Assembly (NCBI GenBank): GCA_030628785.1 | Contig: DAOVQI010000078.1 | Span: 1-10,319, forward strand | Direction: 5' to 3' | DNA from: Bacteroidota bacterium | Lineage (GTDB): Bacteria > Bacteroidota > Bacteroidia > Bacteroidales > VadinHA17 | DNA: 10,319 nt | Shown here: piece by piece, positions 1-7,050 of the stretch | Layout of the letters: every line of letters begins with the position of its first letter | How positions within the stretch are numbered: position 1 is the stretch's first letter | Program-made: the position numbers and the translations under genes | Notes under the pieces: model-generated | What the model saw: only the letters and a program-made list of their open reading frames with translations | What the model was told of the DNA's origin: nothing | The model's database searches: none

Positions 1-41
1 TTAACCTTTTAGCCTTCATTTAGACTTATTTTTTTGTCTTT

Positions 42-83
42 ATGACATACCTTTATCTTATTTTCTTCACTTTAGTATGTCAT
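42..83. repeat. Perfect 9-bp inverted repeat, 24-nt loop
   Basis: ATGACATAC (42-50) and GTATGTCAT (75-83) are exact reverse complements separated by 24 nt. It could form a hairpin downstream of the YbhN-like gene, or be a dyad binding site. No T-tract follows on the minus strand, so a terminator role is not supported. Function unknown. Confidence 0.5.
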
Positions 84-123
84 TTCAAATAATAATTTCT
101 TAAAATCCTAAAACCTTTTATCT

Positions 124-146
124 TCCTTAGCCTCAGCCTTAGCCTT
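124..146. repeat. Degenerate hexamer tandem repeat (about 3.5 units)
   Basis: On the minus strand the sequence reads as consecutive GGCTAA, GGCTGA, GGCTAA, GGAAG units. A related AGCCTT word occurs again at 11-16. This is short low-complexity intergenic sequence with no evident role. Confidence 0.45.
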
Positions 147-218
147 TGGGAATAACCAAAATTAGTATAAAATATCAATCAAATATTGCTTTTTTAATTA
201 CTTTGCGAAGCTATGTTC

Positions 219-1220
219 TTAATTTTTTTTTTGTTGCAGAATGAGCATAAAAATAGAAAAACTACCCAGAAGAACAATAAAAATAGCTTGAGACTCATGA
301 GACAGGGTGGCAAAAACCAATCCGTCACTTTTTGGAATACCATAAAGGGTTAATCCCAGGGAAACAATCCAGTGAAATGCACCTATTCCACCTTGTACGG
401 GAGCTGCCATTCCCAAACTTCCAATGATTAAAAGAAACAAACCGTCCAGTGGTTTCAGATGAGAAGTTTCAGGAATAGCAAATACCACTATCCAGGTCAT
501 AAAAAAATATACCACCCAAAGTAATATGGTAAGTAATAAAAAAGTTCTTCTTTTTTTTAGTTTATAAACCGTTTTTAATCCCGATATGACACCTGATAAA
601 ATTTTATTTGTTTTTTGAAAAAGGCTCATTTTAGAAAGCCTTTCCTTAAATGCAAAGTATGTAGCCCCAATGATAAGGGTGATTCCAAAGAAAACCAGCC
701 AAGATAAAAGGGAAAAATCAAAAAAGCCGGAAAATTTTCGAATCAGGGGAAGAAATATATATTCCTTCAGGAAGTTCCCGAAAAATTCCATTTTTACAAA
801 AAAGATAAGGAGAACAAGTATAAACAGGCTAATAACATCAATTACACGCTCAACAATAACGGTTCCCAACAAAGCGTCGAAAGGAGTGTTTTCCGTTTTA
901 TTCAACGTGCCACAGCGGGTGATTTCACCTAACCTGGGCAGTGCAAAATTTGCCAGATAACCAATCGCCACAGCATAGAAAGTGTTTCTCAGGCTTGGAT
1001 TATATCCTAAAGGTTCGATCAACAGATTCCAACGATAAGCCCGGATAAGAAATCCAAAAAATGCGAAAATAAGAGATAAGAAAACCCAAGAATAATTTGC
1101 ACTTTTTAAACCAATCAGGAGTTCATTAAGGTTTATTCCTCTAAAGGCGAAATATAACAACAGGATTCCCAGGGCAAGGAATACCAGGTAATAGAGTATT
1201 TTTAAAAATCTTTTTTTCAA
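219..1220 (-). CDS. YbhN/UPF0104-family multi-pass membrane protein (lysylphosphatidylglycerol synthase TM-region family)
   Basis: A 333-residue integral membrane protein with about eight hydrophobic segments (roughly residues 7-27, 44-63, 79-95, 117-143, 171-191, 227-249, 258-280 and 311-328). It has family hallmarks: an R-x-Y-R-W motif near 60-64, the loop GYLANFALPRLGEITR at 87-102, ERVID at 124-128, and a PVQGGIGAFHW motif at 274-284. These match the membrane domain shared by bacterial MprF and the stand-alone YbhN/UPF0104 proteins. The soluble aminoacyl-transferase domain of true MprF is absent, so lysyl-PG synthesis is not implied; a lipid transport or flippase-like role is an inference from the family. 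The start is an unusual TTG at 1218-1220: no in-frame ATG lies near the N-terminus, and the KKRFLK segment followed by a membrane helix fits a real start. It begins 8 nt after the panD stop, suggesting coupled expression. The exact substrate is unknown. Confidence 0.85.
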   Translation of the reverse strand: MKKRFLKILYYLVFLALGILLLYFAFRGINLNELLIGLKSANYSWVFLSLIFAFFGFLIRAYRWNLLIEPLGYNPSLRNTFYAVAIGYLANFALPRLGEITRCGTLNKTENTPFDALLGTVIVERVIDVISLFILVLLIFFVKMEFFGNFLKEYIFLPLIRKFSGFFDFSLLSWLVFFGITLIIGATYFAFKERLSKMSLFQKTNKILSGVISGLKTVYKLKKRRTFLLLTILLWVVYFFMTWIVVFAIPETSHLKPLDGLFLLIIGSLGMAAPVQGGIGAFHWIVSLGLTLYGIPKSDGLVFATLSHESQAIFIVLLGSFSIFMLILQQKKN

Positions 1221-1228
1221 GGAGTTAA

Positions 1229-1579
1229 CTAAATGAGTTTATTGGTAGCCGTATCAGGAAATATTATGTTTGGTTTAAAGGATTTAGCCTCATTGGCATC
1301 CAGTAATGCATAGGAAAAAATAATTATGATATCGCCAATGACAGCTTTCCGGGCAGCAGGACCATTCAGACAAATCTTACCGGAACCTCTTTCTGCTTTG
1401 ATTACATATGTCTCCAGACGTTCACCGTTATTAACATTTACTATCTGAACTTTCTCATTTTCAACAATATTGGCGGCATCCATCAAATCTTCATCAATCG
1501 TAATGCTTCCCACATATTGCAAATTCGCCTCCGAAACCGTTACCTTATGAATTTTGGATTTAATTACCTCGATAAACAT
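1229..1579 (-). CDS. panD: Aspartate 1-decarboxylase precursor
   Basis: PanD converts L-aspartate to beta-alanine, the amine half of pantothenate, in the cytoplasm. It is a pyruvoyl enzyme made as a proenzyme that cleaves itself between Gly24 and Ser25; here the sequence reads Y22-V23-G24-S25, exactly in register. Lys9, Arg54 and Tyr58 of the active site are also at the canonical positions. The length, 116 residues, is slightly short of the roughly 126 of E. coli, with the difference at the C-terminal tail. The ATG at 1579 has no Shine-Dalgarno, which is normal in Bacteroidota. It lies 278 bp downstream of panC on the same strand and 8 nt upstream of the YbhN-like gene. A TAnnTTTG-type box about 24 nt upstream of the start suggests it can be transcribed separately from panC. 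Confidence 0.96.
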   Translation of the reverse strand: MFIEVIKSKIHKVTVSEANLQYVGSITIDEDLMDAANIVENEKVQIVNVNNGERLETYVIKAERGSGKICLNGPAARKAVIGDIIIIFSYALLDANEAKSFKPNIIFPDTATNKLI

Positions 1580-1602
1580 GGTGTGTTAATTTTATTTCAG
1601 TA

Positions 1603-1610
1603 CAAAAATA
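1603..1610 (-). promoter_or_regulatory. Possible -7 box for panD
   Basis: On the minus strand 1610-1603 reads TATTTTTG, matching the Bacteroidota -7 consensus TAnnTTTG. It would place a transcript start near 1597, with a leader of about 18 nt before the panD ATG. I do not see a good TTTG -33 element at the expected 19-21 nt spacing, so this is tentative; the region is AT-rich and chance matches are likely. Confidence 0.3.
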
Positions 1611-1725
1611 AAAAGGAAAGTGATCTTTTAATATTATTTTTCAGTGAAAACATAATTGAAAAATTAAATAATTATTTCAGGATGCTTTAAGTTATTGGCT
1701 ATTAGATAGTTGCAGGTTACGGGTT

Positions 1726-1758
1726 ACAAGTTTCAGATTTTTTTTCCCTGTAACTTGT
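1726..1758. repeat. Hairpin, 10 of 11 bp paired
   Basis: ACAAGTTTCAG (1726-1736) pairs with CTGTAACTTGT (1748-1758) with a single T-T mismatch across an 11-nt T-rich loop. It sits next to the double palindrome at 1758-1779. On the minus strand, the direction of panC, the downstream side has no T-run, so a terminator role is not clear. Confidence 0.5.
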
Positions 1759-1779
1759 CCCGTAGGGATGCCTATGGCA
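1758..1779. repeat. Two adjacent 11-bp palindromic units
   Basis: TCCCGTAGGGA (1758-1768) is followed directly by TGCCTATGGCA (1769-1779). Each is a 4-bp stem with a 3-nt centre (GTA and TAT). The G+C-richness stands out from the AT-rich surroundings. The pattern is reminiscent of small dispersed palindromic repeats; whether it is multicopy cannot be judged from this window. Confidence 0.55.
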
Positions 1780-1857
1780 CAACATGTAACTTGTAACAAA
1801 TGTTTTTGTTTATAATCTTGTGCTACGTTAGGAATAATCTGGATTAACTTTTTCGAT

Positions 1858-2709
1858 CTATTCTGGAAACTTTACATTATCAATTAAACGAACTGTTCCA
1901 ACGTTTACGGCAATACAGCCGTATTTTTCCTTTTTTTCTTCCCATGATTTTATCGGAAATAATTCGATATTATCGACAATTTCAAAATATTCTACCCTTA
2001 ACTCAGGATTATTATTTATTCTCTTTATCACCCATCTTTTTAGTTCTTTCACACTCAGGCTTTTTGATTTTTGAACGGCTGAAAAAAGGGTCTCAGGGAT
2101 TAAGGCAGCTTCTTTTCTTTGTTTCTCCAAAAGTAAAACATTTCTTGAACTCATTGCCAGGCCATCATGTTCCCTGACGATTGGGCAAGAAACAATGGTA
2201 ACAGGTAAATCAAGTTGTTTAACCAAAGACTTAATGATAACCAGTTGTTGAAAATCTTTTTGTCCGAAATATGCTTTATCGGGTTGGAAAATTTCTAAAA
2301 GTTTGCTTACAATAATGGCCACTCCGTTAAAATGTCCCTTCCTGTATTTGCCCTCCATAACTTTGTTCAGATTACCGAAATCGAAAATATGAGTAACCGG
2401 GTCCCGGTACATTTCATTTACATCAGGAGTAAAAACAAGGTCATTTTGTCTTAAGATCTTACCCAGTTTTTCGAGGTCTTTTTGGAGATCTCCCGGATAT
2501 TTTTTTAAATCTTCTCTGTTGTTGAATTGTATGGGGTTTACAAAAATACTTACGGCAGTGAGGTCGTTATCCCTGAATGAATGCTTCACTAATGAGAGGT
2601 GTCCATCGTGCAAGGCCCCCATGGTCGGCACCAAACCCAGTTTCTTTCCATCTGATCGAAGATGATTAATTTCATCGGTCAGAAATTTAATTTGGTCGTG
2701 TATGATCAT
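1858..2709 (-). CDS. panC: Pantothenate synthetase (pantoate--beta-alanine ligase)
   Basis: PanC joins pantoate and beta-alanine to pantothenate using ATP, through a pantoyl-adenylate, in the cytoplasm. Visible signatures are PTMGALHDGH (28-37) with the HxGH nucleotide-binding pair His34/His37, SIFVNPIQF (54-62), YFGQKDFQQ (147-155) and the KMSKS-like MSSRN (186-190). The length, 283 residues, is normal for the family. An in-frame extension to 2781 exists, but the ATG at 2709 is chosen because the extra 24 residues do not belong to the conserved fold and because a good promoter match (2728-2758) lies inside the extension. Downstream panD supplies its beta-alanine substrate; panB is not in the window. 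Confidence 0.95.
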   Translation of the reverse strand: MIIHDQIKFLTDEINHLRSDGKKLGLVPTMGALHDGHLSLVKHSFRDNDLTAVSIFVNPIQFNNREDLKKYPGDLQKDLEKLGKILRQNDLVFTPDVNEMYRDPVTHIFDFGNLNKVMEGKYRKGHFNGVAIIVSKLLEIFQPDKAYFGQKDFQQLVIIKSLVKQLDLPVTIVSCPIVREHDGLAMSSRNVLLLEKQRKEAALIPETLFSAVQKSKSLSVKELKRWVIKRINNNPELRVEYFEIVDNIELFPIKSWEEKKEKYGCIAVNVGTVRLIDNVKFPE

Positions 2710-2727
2710 CGTCTGAAAATTACCTTG

Positions 2728-2758
2728 CAAAGTTATAATGAAACCTGAAAAATTCAAC
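2728..2758 (-). promoter_or_regulatory. Likely Bacteroidota-type promoter of panC
   Basis: On the minus strand a -33 element GTTG (2758-2755, three of four matches to TTTG) is followed, after exactly 19 nt, by TAACTTTG (2735-2728), a full match to the -7 consensus TAnnTTTG. The inferred transcript start near 2722 leaves a leader of about a dozen nt before the ATG at 2709. This supports the shorter panC start. Confidence 0.55.
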
Positions 2759-2905
2759 CGAACTAAACAAAACGATCTCACATTGAGTAATAGATCAGGT
2801 TATAATAAATCTGCAAAAGGCAGGTGTATACTGGCAAAATGCTTAATATTAAATCATATCCAGAGAATTGGAAGGCATTGTTTATAAGAATATGAATATT
2901 TTTAT

Positions 2906-2913
2906 TAATTTTG
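2906..2913 (+). promoter_or_regulatory. Possible -7 box for the GT5-like / DUF4270 genes
   Basis: TAATTTTG matches TAnnTTTG. A weak TTTA at 2881-2884 lies 21 nt upstream in the -33 position. A start near 2919-2921 would give a leader of about 20 nt to the ATG at 2942. The location in the divergent panC intergenic region is right for a promoter, but the -33 match is poor. Confidence 0.4.
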
Positions 2914-2941
2914 CACAGTATTTACAAGCGGGGAAGGATTG

Positions 2942-3769
2942 ATGGAAAAGCTTAAGGTATTATTTGTTACTCAAGAAATTACACCCTATTTGCCGGAGAG
3001 TGAAATGTCCATTATCGGACGTTATCTTCCCCAGGGGATTCAGGAGCACGGCAAGGAAATAAGGACCTTCATGCCTAAATTTGGCACGATCAACGAAAGA
3101 AGGAACCAACTTCATGAGGTAATTCGTTTATCCGGGATGAACCTGATCATTAATGATTCCGATCATCCATTGATCATTAAGGTTGCTTCAATTCAATCGG
3201 CCCGCATGCAGGTTTATTTTATTGATAATGAAGATTATTTTCAAAGAAAATTTATTTTTTCTGATGAAGATGGCAAAGAATTCACCGATAATGATGAAAG
3301 GACAATATTCTTTGCCCGGGGAGTTCTTGAAACCGTCAAAAAACTCAGGTGGCCACCTGATCTGGTCCATTGTCATGGCTGGATGGCCAGTTTGATACCA
3401 ATGTATATTAAGACCGCTTACAGGGATGATCCCTTATTTAGCCATACAAAAGTAGTGTATTCGGTTTATGAGGATGATTTTAAAAAACCATTAAAATATT
3501 CTTTTAGAAATAAGCTTTTAATAGATGGGGTTTCGGATAAGGATATTGCCTTAATTCGAAATCCAAATTATATTAATTTGAGTAAACTAGCTCTCTCGAA
3601 AGCGGATGGCGCGATTATTGCAAGTGAAAATATTAACCCAAATATTCGGGATTTTATAAACAAAAGAAAAATGCCCGTTTTGGAATATCAAAATGAGAAA
3701 GATTATGTTAATGCTTATGCACGGTTTTATGATGAAATATTATCTTCCGATGTTATTGAATCCGTCTAG
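2942..3769 (+). CDS. Glycogen/starch synthase-like protein, N-terminal GT5 domain only
   Basis: The 275 residues resemble the N-terminal catalytic-type domain of glycogen/starch synthases (GT5): KVLFVTQEITPY at 5-16, a YFIDNEDYF-type strand, and PDLVHCHGWMASLIP around 140-153 (compare HDW in GlgA). Genuine GlgA is about 480 residues and has a C-terminal Rossmann domain with further active-site residues; that half is missing here. The N-terminal KxGGL loop for ADP-glucose is replaced by ESEMSIIG (19-26), and HDW by HGW (145-147). So fold membership is supported but glycogen synthase activity is doubtful; a regulatory or other sugar-binding role is inference. The ATG at 2942 follows a purine-rich GGGAAGGA; a TTG one codon earlier is less likely. 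The gene overlaps the DUF4270 gene by about 20 bp, implying co-transcription. I recall similar short proteins being annotated as glycogen synthase beside panC in Bacteroidota. Confidence 0.82.
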   Translation: MEKLKVLFVTQEITPYLPESEMSIIGRYLPQGIQEHGKEIRTFMPKFGTINERRNQLHEVIRLSGMNLIINDSDHPLIIKVASIQSARMQVYFIDNEDYFQRKFIFSDEDGKEFTDNDERTIFFARGVLETVKKLRWPPDLVHCHGWMASLIPMYIKTAYRDDPLFSHTKVVYSVYEDDFKKPLKYSFRNKLLIDGVSDKDIALIRNPNYINLSKLALSKADGAIIASENINPNIRDFINKRKMPVLEYQNEKDYVNAYARFYDEILSSDVIESV

Positions 3770-5060
3770 TTTTTTCAAATCATTATTTTTTAAAATACTT
3801 ACACTTATAACCGCGATCCCTGCGGTTTTTCTGTTTTTTGCTTTCCTTACCGGATGTGAAAATGAAGCCAGTGATCTAGGAGGTAATATTATGCCTCCAG
3901 GTGAAAAAATAAATGTAAAATATACCGATGATTTTACGCTTGATGCCTATACATATTCTGCAGATTCAGTACGTTCTGATATAATGGGCCGAGCCTTGCT
4001 TGGAAGTAAAGTAGATCCGGTTTTTGGTACCAGTAAGGCTGATTTTATTACTCAGGCAAGGTTATCCGAACCGAAGGACTTTGGTACTGATCCGGTTACC
4101 GATTCTCTTGTGCTTTTTCTTCTTACGGACGGTTTCTATGGTGATGGAGAAACAAAACAAATACTGGAGGTTTATGAACTTATTAAAGATTTTTATAAGG
4201 ATTCCTCATATTATTCCAATTTGAGTTTGGAAGGAATATTGAATGAGTCTTTGATCGGTACTACAACCTTCCAGCCAAATGATACATTGGTAAGCGTTAA
4301 ACTTGATGTTTCCATCGCACAGAAAATTGTTGATTTTGGGAATTATGAACATCAGGAGGAATTGTTAGAAGTATTCAAGGGGCTCTATGTTACTTCCCAA
4401 AATGTTTTGGAAGGAGGTGGCATTGTTAATTTAAATCTTTTGTCTTCTGATTCCAAACTGACCATATATTATCATACCGACACCGATACAATCTCATATG
4501 ATTTTGTAATCAATGAATCGAGTGTCAGAATAAACCGTTTTTCACATGATTATGAGACTGCCGATGTTGCTTATGAAATTTCCCATCTCGATGATTCGAT
4601 TCGTGACACTGTAATATACGCCATGGGTATGGGTGGTGTTTATACAAGAATTGATTTCCCCTTTCTGGAATCATGGAGGAACTCCCTGAGAGACTCCATT
4701 GCGATAAATAATGCAGAAATAATTATAAGTTTATCTGCTAATGATCCGTTTTCTGAAAACTTCCCGCCTCCTGAAAAATTGGAATTAAAAACCAGGGATG
4801 AAAACGACAGGTTTTGGTATATTATTGATGCTGTACCACCACTGGGAGGTGATTATTTTGGAGGAAAACTGGATGATGAAAATAGTTGCTACAGTTTTAG
4901 AATCACTACTCACTTACAAGGCTATTTTTTAGATAAGTTTGATGATACATCATTATATCTTTTTGTCGGCAATAGTGAAATATCACCTCACAGAGTTGTT
5001 CTGTCGAATGGAAAAAATTCAAATAAAATACAGTTAAAACTTACCTATTCCAGGCTTTAA
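3750..5060 (+). CDS. DUF4270 family lipoprotein
   Basis: A predicted outer-membrane or surface lipoprotein of about 436 residues. The N-terminus has a hydrophobic stretch (KILTLITAIPAVFLFFAF) ending in the lipobox LTGC; the acylated Cys would be encoded at 3855-3857 and is followed by acidic residues (ENEASD), typical of exported Bacteroidota lipoproteins. The mature part starts with LGGNIMPPGE and contains LLGSKVDPVFGTSKADF (about residues 72-88), the feature by which I place it in DUF4270, a family of unknown function restricted, as far as I know, to Bacteroidota. The rest is beta-rich and acidic. The start is uncertain: in-frame ATGs at 3693, 3729, 3732 and 3750 all lie inside the upstream gene and none has a Shine-Dalgarno; 3750 leaves the least overlap and the most compact signal peptide. 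It lies 115 nt before glmS. No function can be assigned. Confidence 0.87.
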   Translation: MLLNPSSFFKSLFFKILTLITAIPAVFLFFAFLTGCENEASDLGGNIMPPGEKINVKYTDDFTLDAYTYSADSVRSDIMGRALLGSKVDPVFGTSKADFITQARLSEPKDFGTDPVTDSLVLFLLTDGFYGDGETKQILEVYELIKDFYKDSSYYSNLSLEGILNESLIGTTTFQPNDTLVSVKLDVSIAQKIVDFGNYEHQEELLEVFKGLYVTSQNVLEGGGIVNLNLLSSDSKLTIYYHTDTDTISYDFVINESSVRINRFSHDYETADVAYEISHLDDSIRDTVIYAMGMGGVYTRIDFPFLESWRNSLRDSIAINNAEIIISLSANDPFSENFPPPEKLELKTRDENDRFWYIIDAVPPLGGDYFGGKLDDENSCYSFRITTHLQGYFLDKFDDTSLYLFVGNSEISPHRVVLSNGKNSNKIQLKLTYSRL

Positions 5061-5125
5061 TGGTTATTAACAATTATTTAATAATAAACTGATTACCTGA
5101 TTTGTTTATCTGTAAGATCATTGGA

Positions 5126-5147
5126 GTTTATAGGCGGACTCTAATTA
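5126..5147 (+). promoter_or_regulatory. 22-bp leader motif shared with rmlB (copy 1)
   Basis: GTTTATAG, then GCG, then GACTCTAATTA. The same 22-bp string, differing at two positions (GCG versus ACA), occurs in the same orientation upstream of rmlB at 8142-8121. Here it ends 28 nt before the glmS ATG. Role unknown: it may be a leader or operator element, or the remnant of a mobile-element end. It does not contain the TAnnTTTG promoter box. Confidence 0.5.
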
Positions 5148-5175
5148 TCATGAACTCATATTAATCAAAAAAACA

Positions 5176-7011
5176 ATGTGTGGTATTGTTGGTTACATTG
5201 GAGAAAAGGAAGCACTCCCGATTATTATCAATGGGTTAAAACGGTTGGAATACCGGGGATATGATTCAGCAGGAGTATCGTTGATTGACGGGAAATCAAA
5301 AATCTATAAATGTAAGGGCAGGGTTGTCGATCTTGAAACTCATATTCAGAATAAGGACAAATCCGGGAAAATTGGGATAGGTCATACCCGTTGGGCAACT
5401 CATGGAGAGCCAAATGATATTAATGCACATCCCCATATGTCGGAAAACGGGCATTTTATCATTATTCATAACGGTATTATTGAGAATTATGTACGGTTAA
5501 AAAAAAGACTTCAGGACAGGGGATATCATTTTAAGAGTGAGACTGATACGGAGGTCCTGGCAAATTTAATCGAGTATATTTATCTTAAAGGAAAGGTCAA
5601 TGCTGAAATTGCCGTACGGCTTGCCTTAACAAAAGTAATTGGCGCCTATGGGCTGATTGTTATTTGTACAAATGAACCGGATCAACTCATTGCGGCGAGG
5701 AAAGGAAGCCCAATGGTTATTGGAGTAGGTAATAATGAATATTTAATAGCTTCTGACGCAACACCTATTGTTGAACATACCAATAGTGTTATTTACCTTC
5801 ACGATGATGATATTGCTGTTATAAAAAAAGGAGAGCTCAGTTTAAAAACCATCCGGAATGAAATCCTGACCCCACAAATTCAGACCATTGACCTTGACAT
5901 TGGTGATATAGAGAAAAATAACTTTGCGCATTTCATGCTAAAGGAAATATTTGAGCAGCCAAGATCGATTCTGGATACTTTCAGAGGCAGGATAACCAAC
6001 GATTTTACTGAAATTCATTTAGGCGGATTGTTTGATGTATTACCACAATTGATAAAGGCAAAACGGATAATTATTATTGGATGCGGAACCTCATGGCATG
6101 CCGGTCTGGTTGGAGAATATCTGATTGAGGAGTTTGCAAGGATACCGGTTGAAGTTGAATATGCGTCTGAATTCAGGTACCGGAATCCCATTATTTGTAA
6201 AGATGATGTTGTGATTGCTGTTAGTCAAAGCGGTGAGACGGCTGATACACTTGCAGCAATACGGCAGGCTAAGAAAGAGGGTGTTTTGGTATTGGGAATT
6301 TGTAATGTGGTTGGTTCAAGTATTCCACGAGAAACCGACGCTGGAGTGTACACTCATGCAGGGCCTGAAATCGGAGTGGCATCTACAAAGGCATTTACAG
6401 CACAGGTGACTGTTTTAACCATGGTTGCACTTCTGATAGGAAAAGAAAAAAAGATACTGGATGAAGAAAAATTTACCGGATTGGTTAATGAATTGATAAA
6501 TGTACCTGAAAAGATTGAAAAAATTCTGAAACAAAATGACAAGTTTAAAACCATAGCCGGGCTATACAAAGATGCGACGAATTTCATTTATTTGGGACGG
6601 GGTTACTTGTTTCCGGTAGCTTTGGAGGGAGCTTTAAAACTTAAGGAAATTTCATATATACATGCGGAAGGTTATCCTGCCGCTGAAATGAAACACGGCC
6701 CGATTGCCCTGATCGATGAAAACATGCCTGTTGTGGTAATTGCAACCAAGGACAATTCTTATAATAAAATAGTTACCAATATCCAGGAGGTTAAAGCAAG
6801 AAAGGGAATTGTAATAGCAGTTGTTTCGGAAGGAGATACAGTCATTAAAGATCTTGCGGATCATATTCTGGAAGTTCCTGAAACAAATGTTATCTTCGCA
6901 CCTTTGTTAACGGTTGTTCCTCTCCAATTGCTTTCGTATCACATTGGCGTATTGCGGGGATGCAACGTTGATCAACCCAGAAACCTGGCAAAATCGGTTA
7001 CCGTAGAGTAA
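5176..7011 (+). CDS. glmS: Glutamine--fructose-6-phosphate aminotransferase (isomerizing)
   Basis: GlmS makes glucosamine-6-phosphate from fructose-6-phosphate and glutamine, the first committed step to UDP-GlcNAc for peptidoglycan and surface glycans. The 611-residue length is typical. The N-terminal class II glutaminase domain starts MCGIVGYIG with nucleophile Cys2 (Met removed), then HTRWATHG (70-77), HNGIIENY (98-105) and Asp124 in SETDTE. Two SIS sugar-isomerase domains follow: the first with GCGTSWHAG (302-310) and SQSGET (350-355), the second with AEMKHGPIALID around 503-514, containing the isomerase His507. The C-terminus is the conserved DQPRNLAKSVTVE with Lys606. The ATG at 5176 has an A-rich, Shine-Dalgarno-free leader. 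No ribozyme is expected in this phylum and none was seen. The gene is 115 nt after the DUF4270 gene and converges with rmlB, only 39 bp apart. Confidence in function is very high. Confidence 0.98.
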   Translation: MCGIVGYIGEKEALPIIINGLKRLEYRGYDSAGVSLIDGKSKIYKCKGRVVDLETHIQNKDKSGKIGIGHTRWATHGEPNDINAHPHMSENGHFIIIHNGIIENYVRLKKRLQDRGYHFKSETDTEVLANLIEYIYLKGKVNAEIAVRLALTKVIGAYGLIVICTNEPDQLIAARKGSPMVIGVGNNEYLIASDATPIVEHTNSVIYLHDDDIAVIKKGELSLKTIRNEILTPQIQTIDLDIGDIEKNNFAHFMLKEIFEQPRSILDTFRGRITNDFTEIHLGGLFDVLPQLIKAKRIIIIGCGTSWHAGLVGEYLIEEFARIPVEVEYASEFRYRNPIICKDDVVIAVSQSGETADTLAAIRQAKKEGVLVLGICNVVGSSIPRETDAGVYTHAGPEIGVASTKAFTAQVTVLTMVALLIGKEKKILDEEKFTGLVNELINVPEKIEKILKQNDKFKTIAGLYKDATNFIYLGRGYLFPVALEGALKLKEISYIHAEGYPAAEMKHGPIALIDENMPVVVIATKDNSYNKIVTNIQEVKARKGIVIAVVSEGDTVIKDLADHILEVPETNVIFAPLLTVVPLQLLSYHIGVLRGCNVDQPRNLAKSVTVE

Positions 7012-7050
7012 TCTTTACAGCAGCATTCCCATTTTGCAGACAAACCCTTA

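Larger units (their letters stand above)
1..218. other. Intergenic region with small repeats, no gene
   Basis: No convincing coding sequence is visible. The stretch lies downstream of the minus-strand YbhN-like gene. It holds a perfect 9-bp inverted repeat (ATGACATAC at 42-50, GTATGTCAT at 75-83) and a short run of a degenerate hexamer (minus-strand unit GGCTAA/GGCTGA, about 124-146). On the minus strand the hairpin is followed by A-rich rather than T-rich sequence, so it does not look like an intrinsic terminator for the gene at 219. Confidence 0.7.
1580..1857. other. panC-panD spacer with clustered palindromes
   Basis: This 278-bp spacer separates two genes of one pathway that are usually close together. 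Its middle (about 1708-1797) carries words of the GTTACAAGTT type in both orientations, plus two adjacent mini-palindromes (listed separately). I see no reading frame resembling a known protein. It looks like a small inserted repeat rather than a regulatory leader. Confidence 0.5.

Noticed and set aside
2710..2781. N-terminal extension of the panC frame (24 codons)
   Set aside because: It is outside the conserved PanC fold and contains a good promoter match that points to the ATG at 2709.
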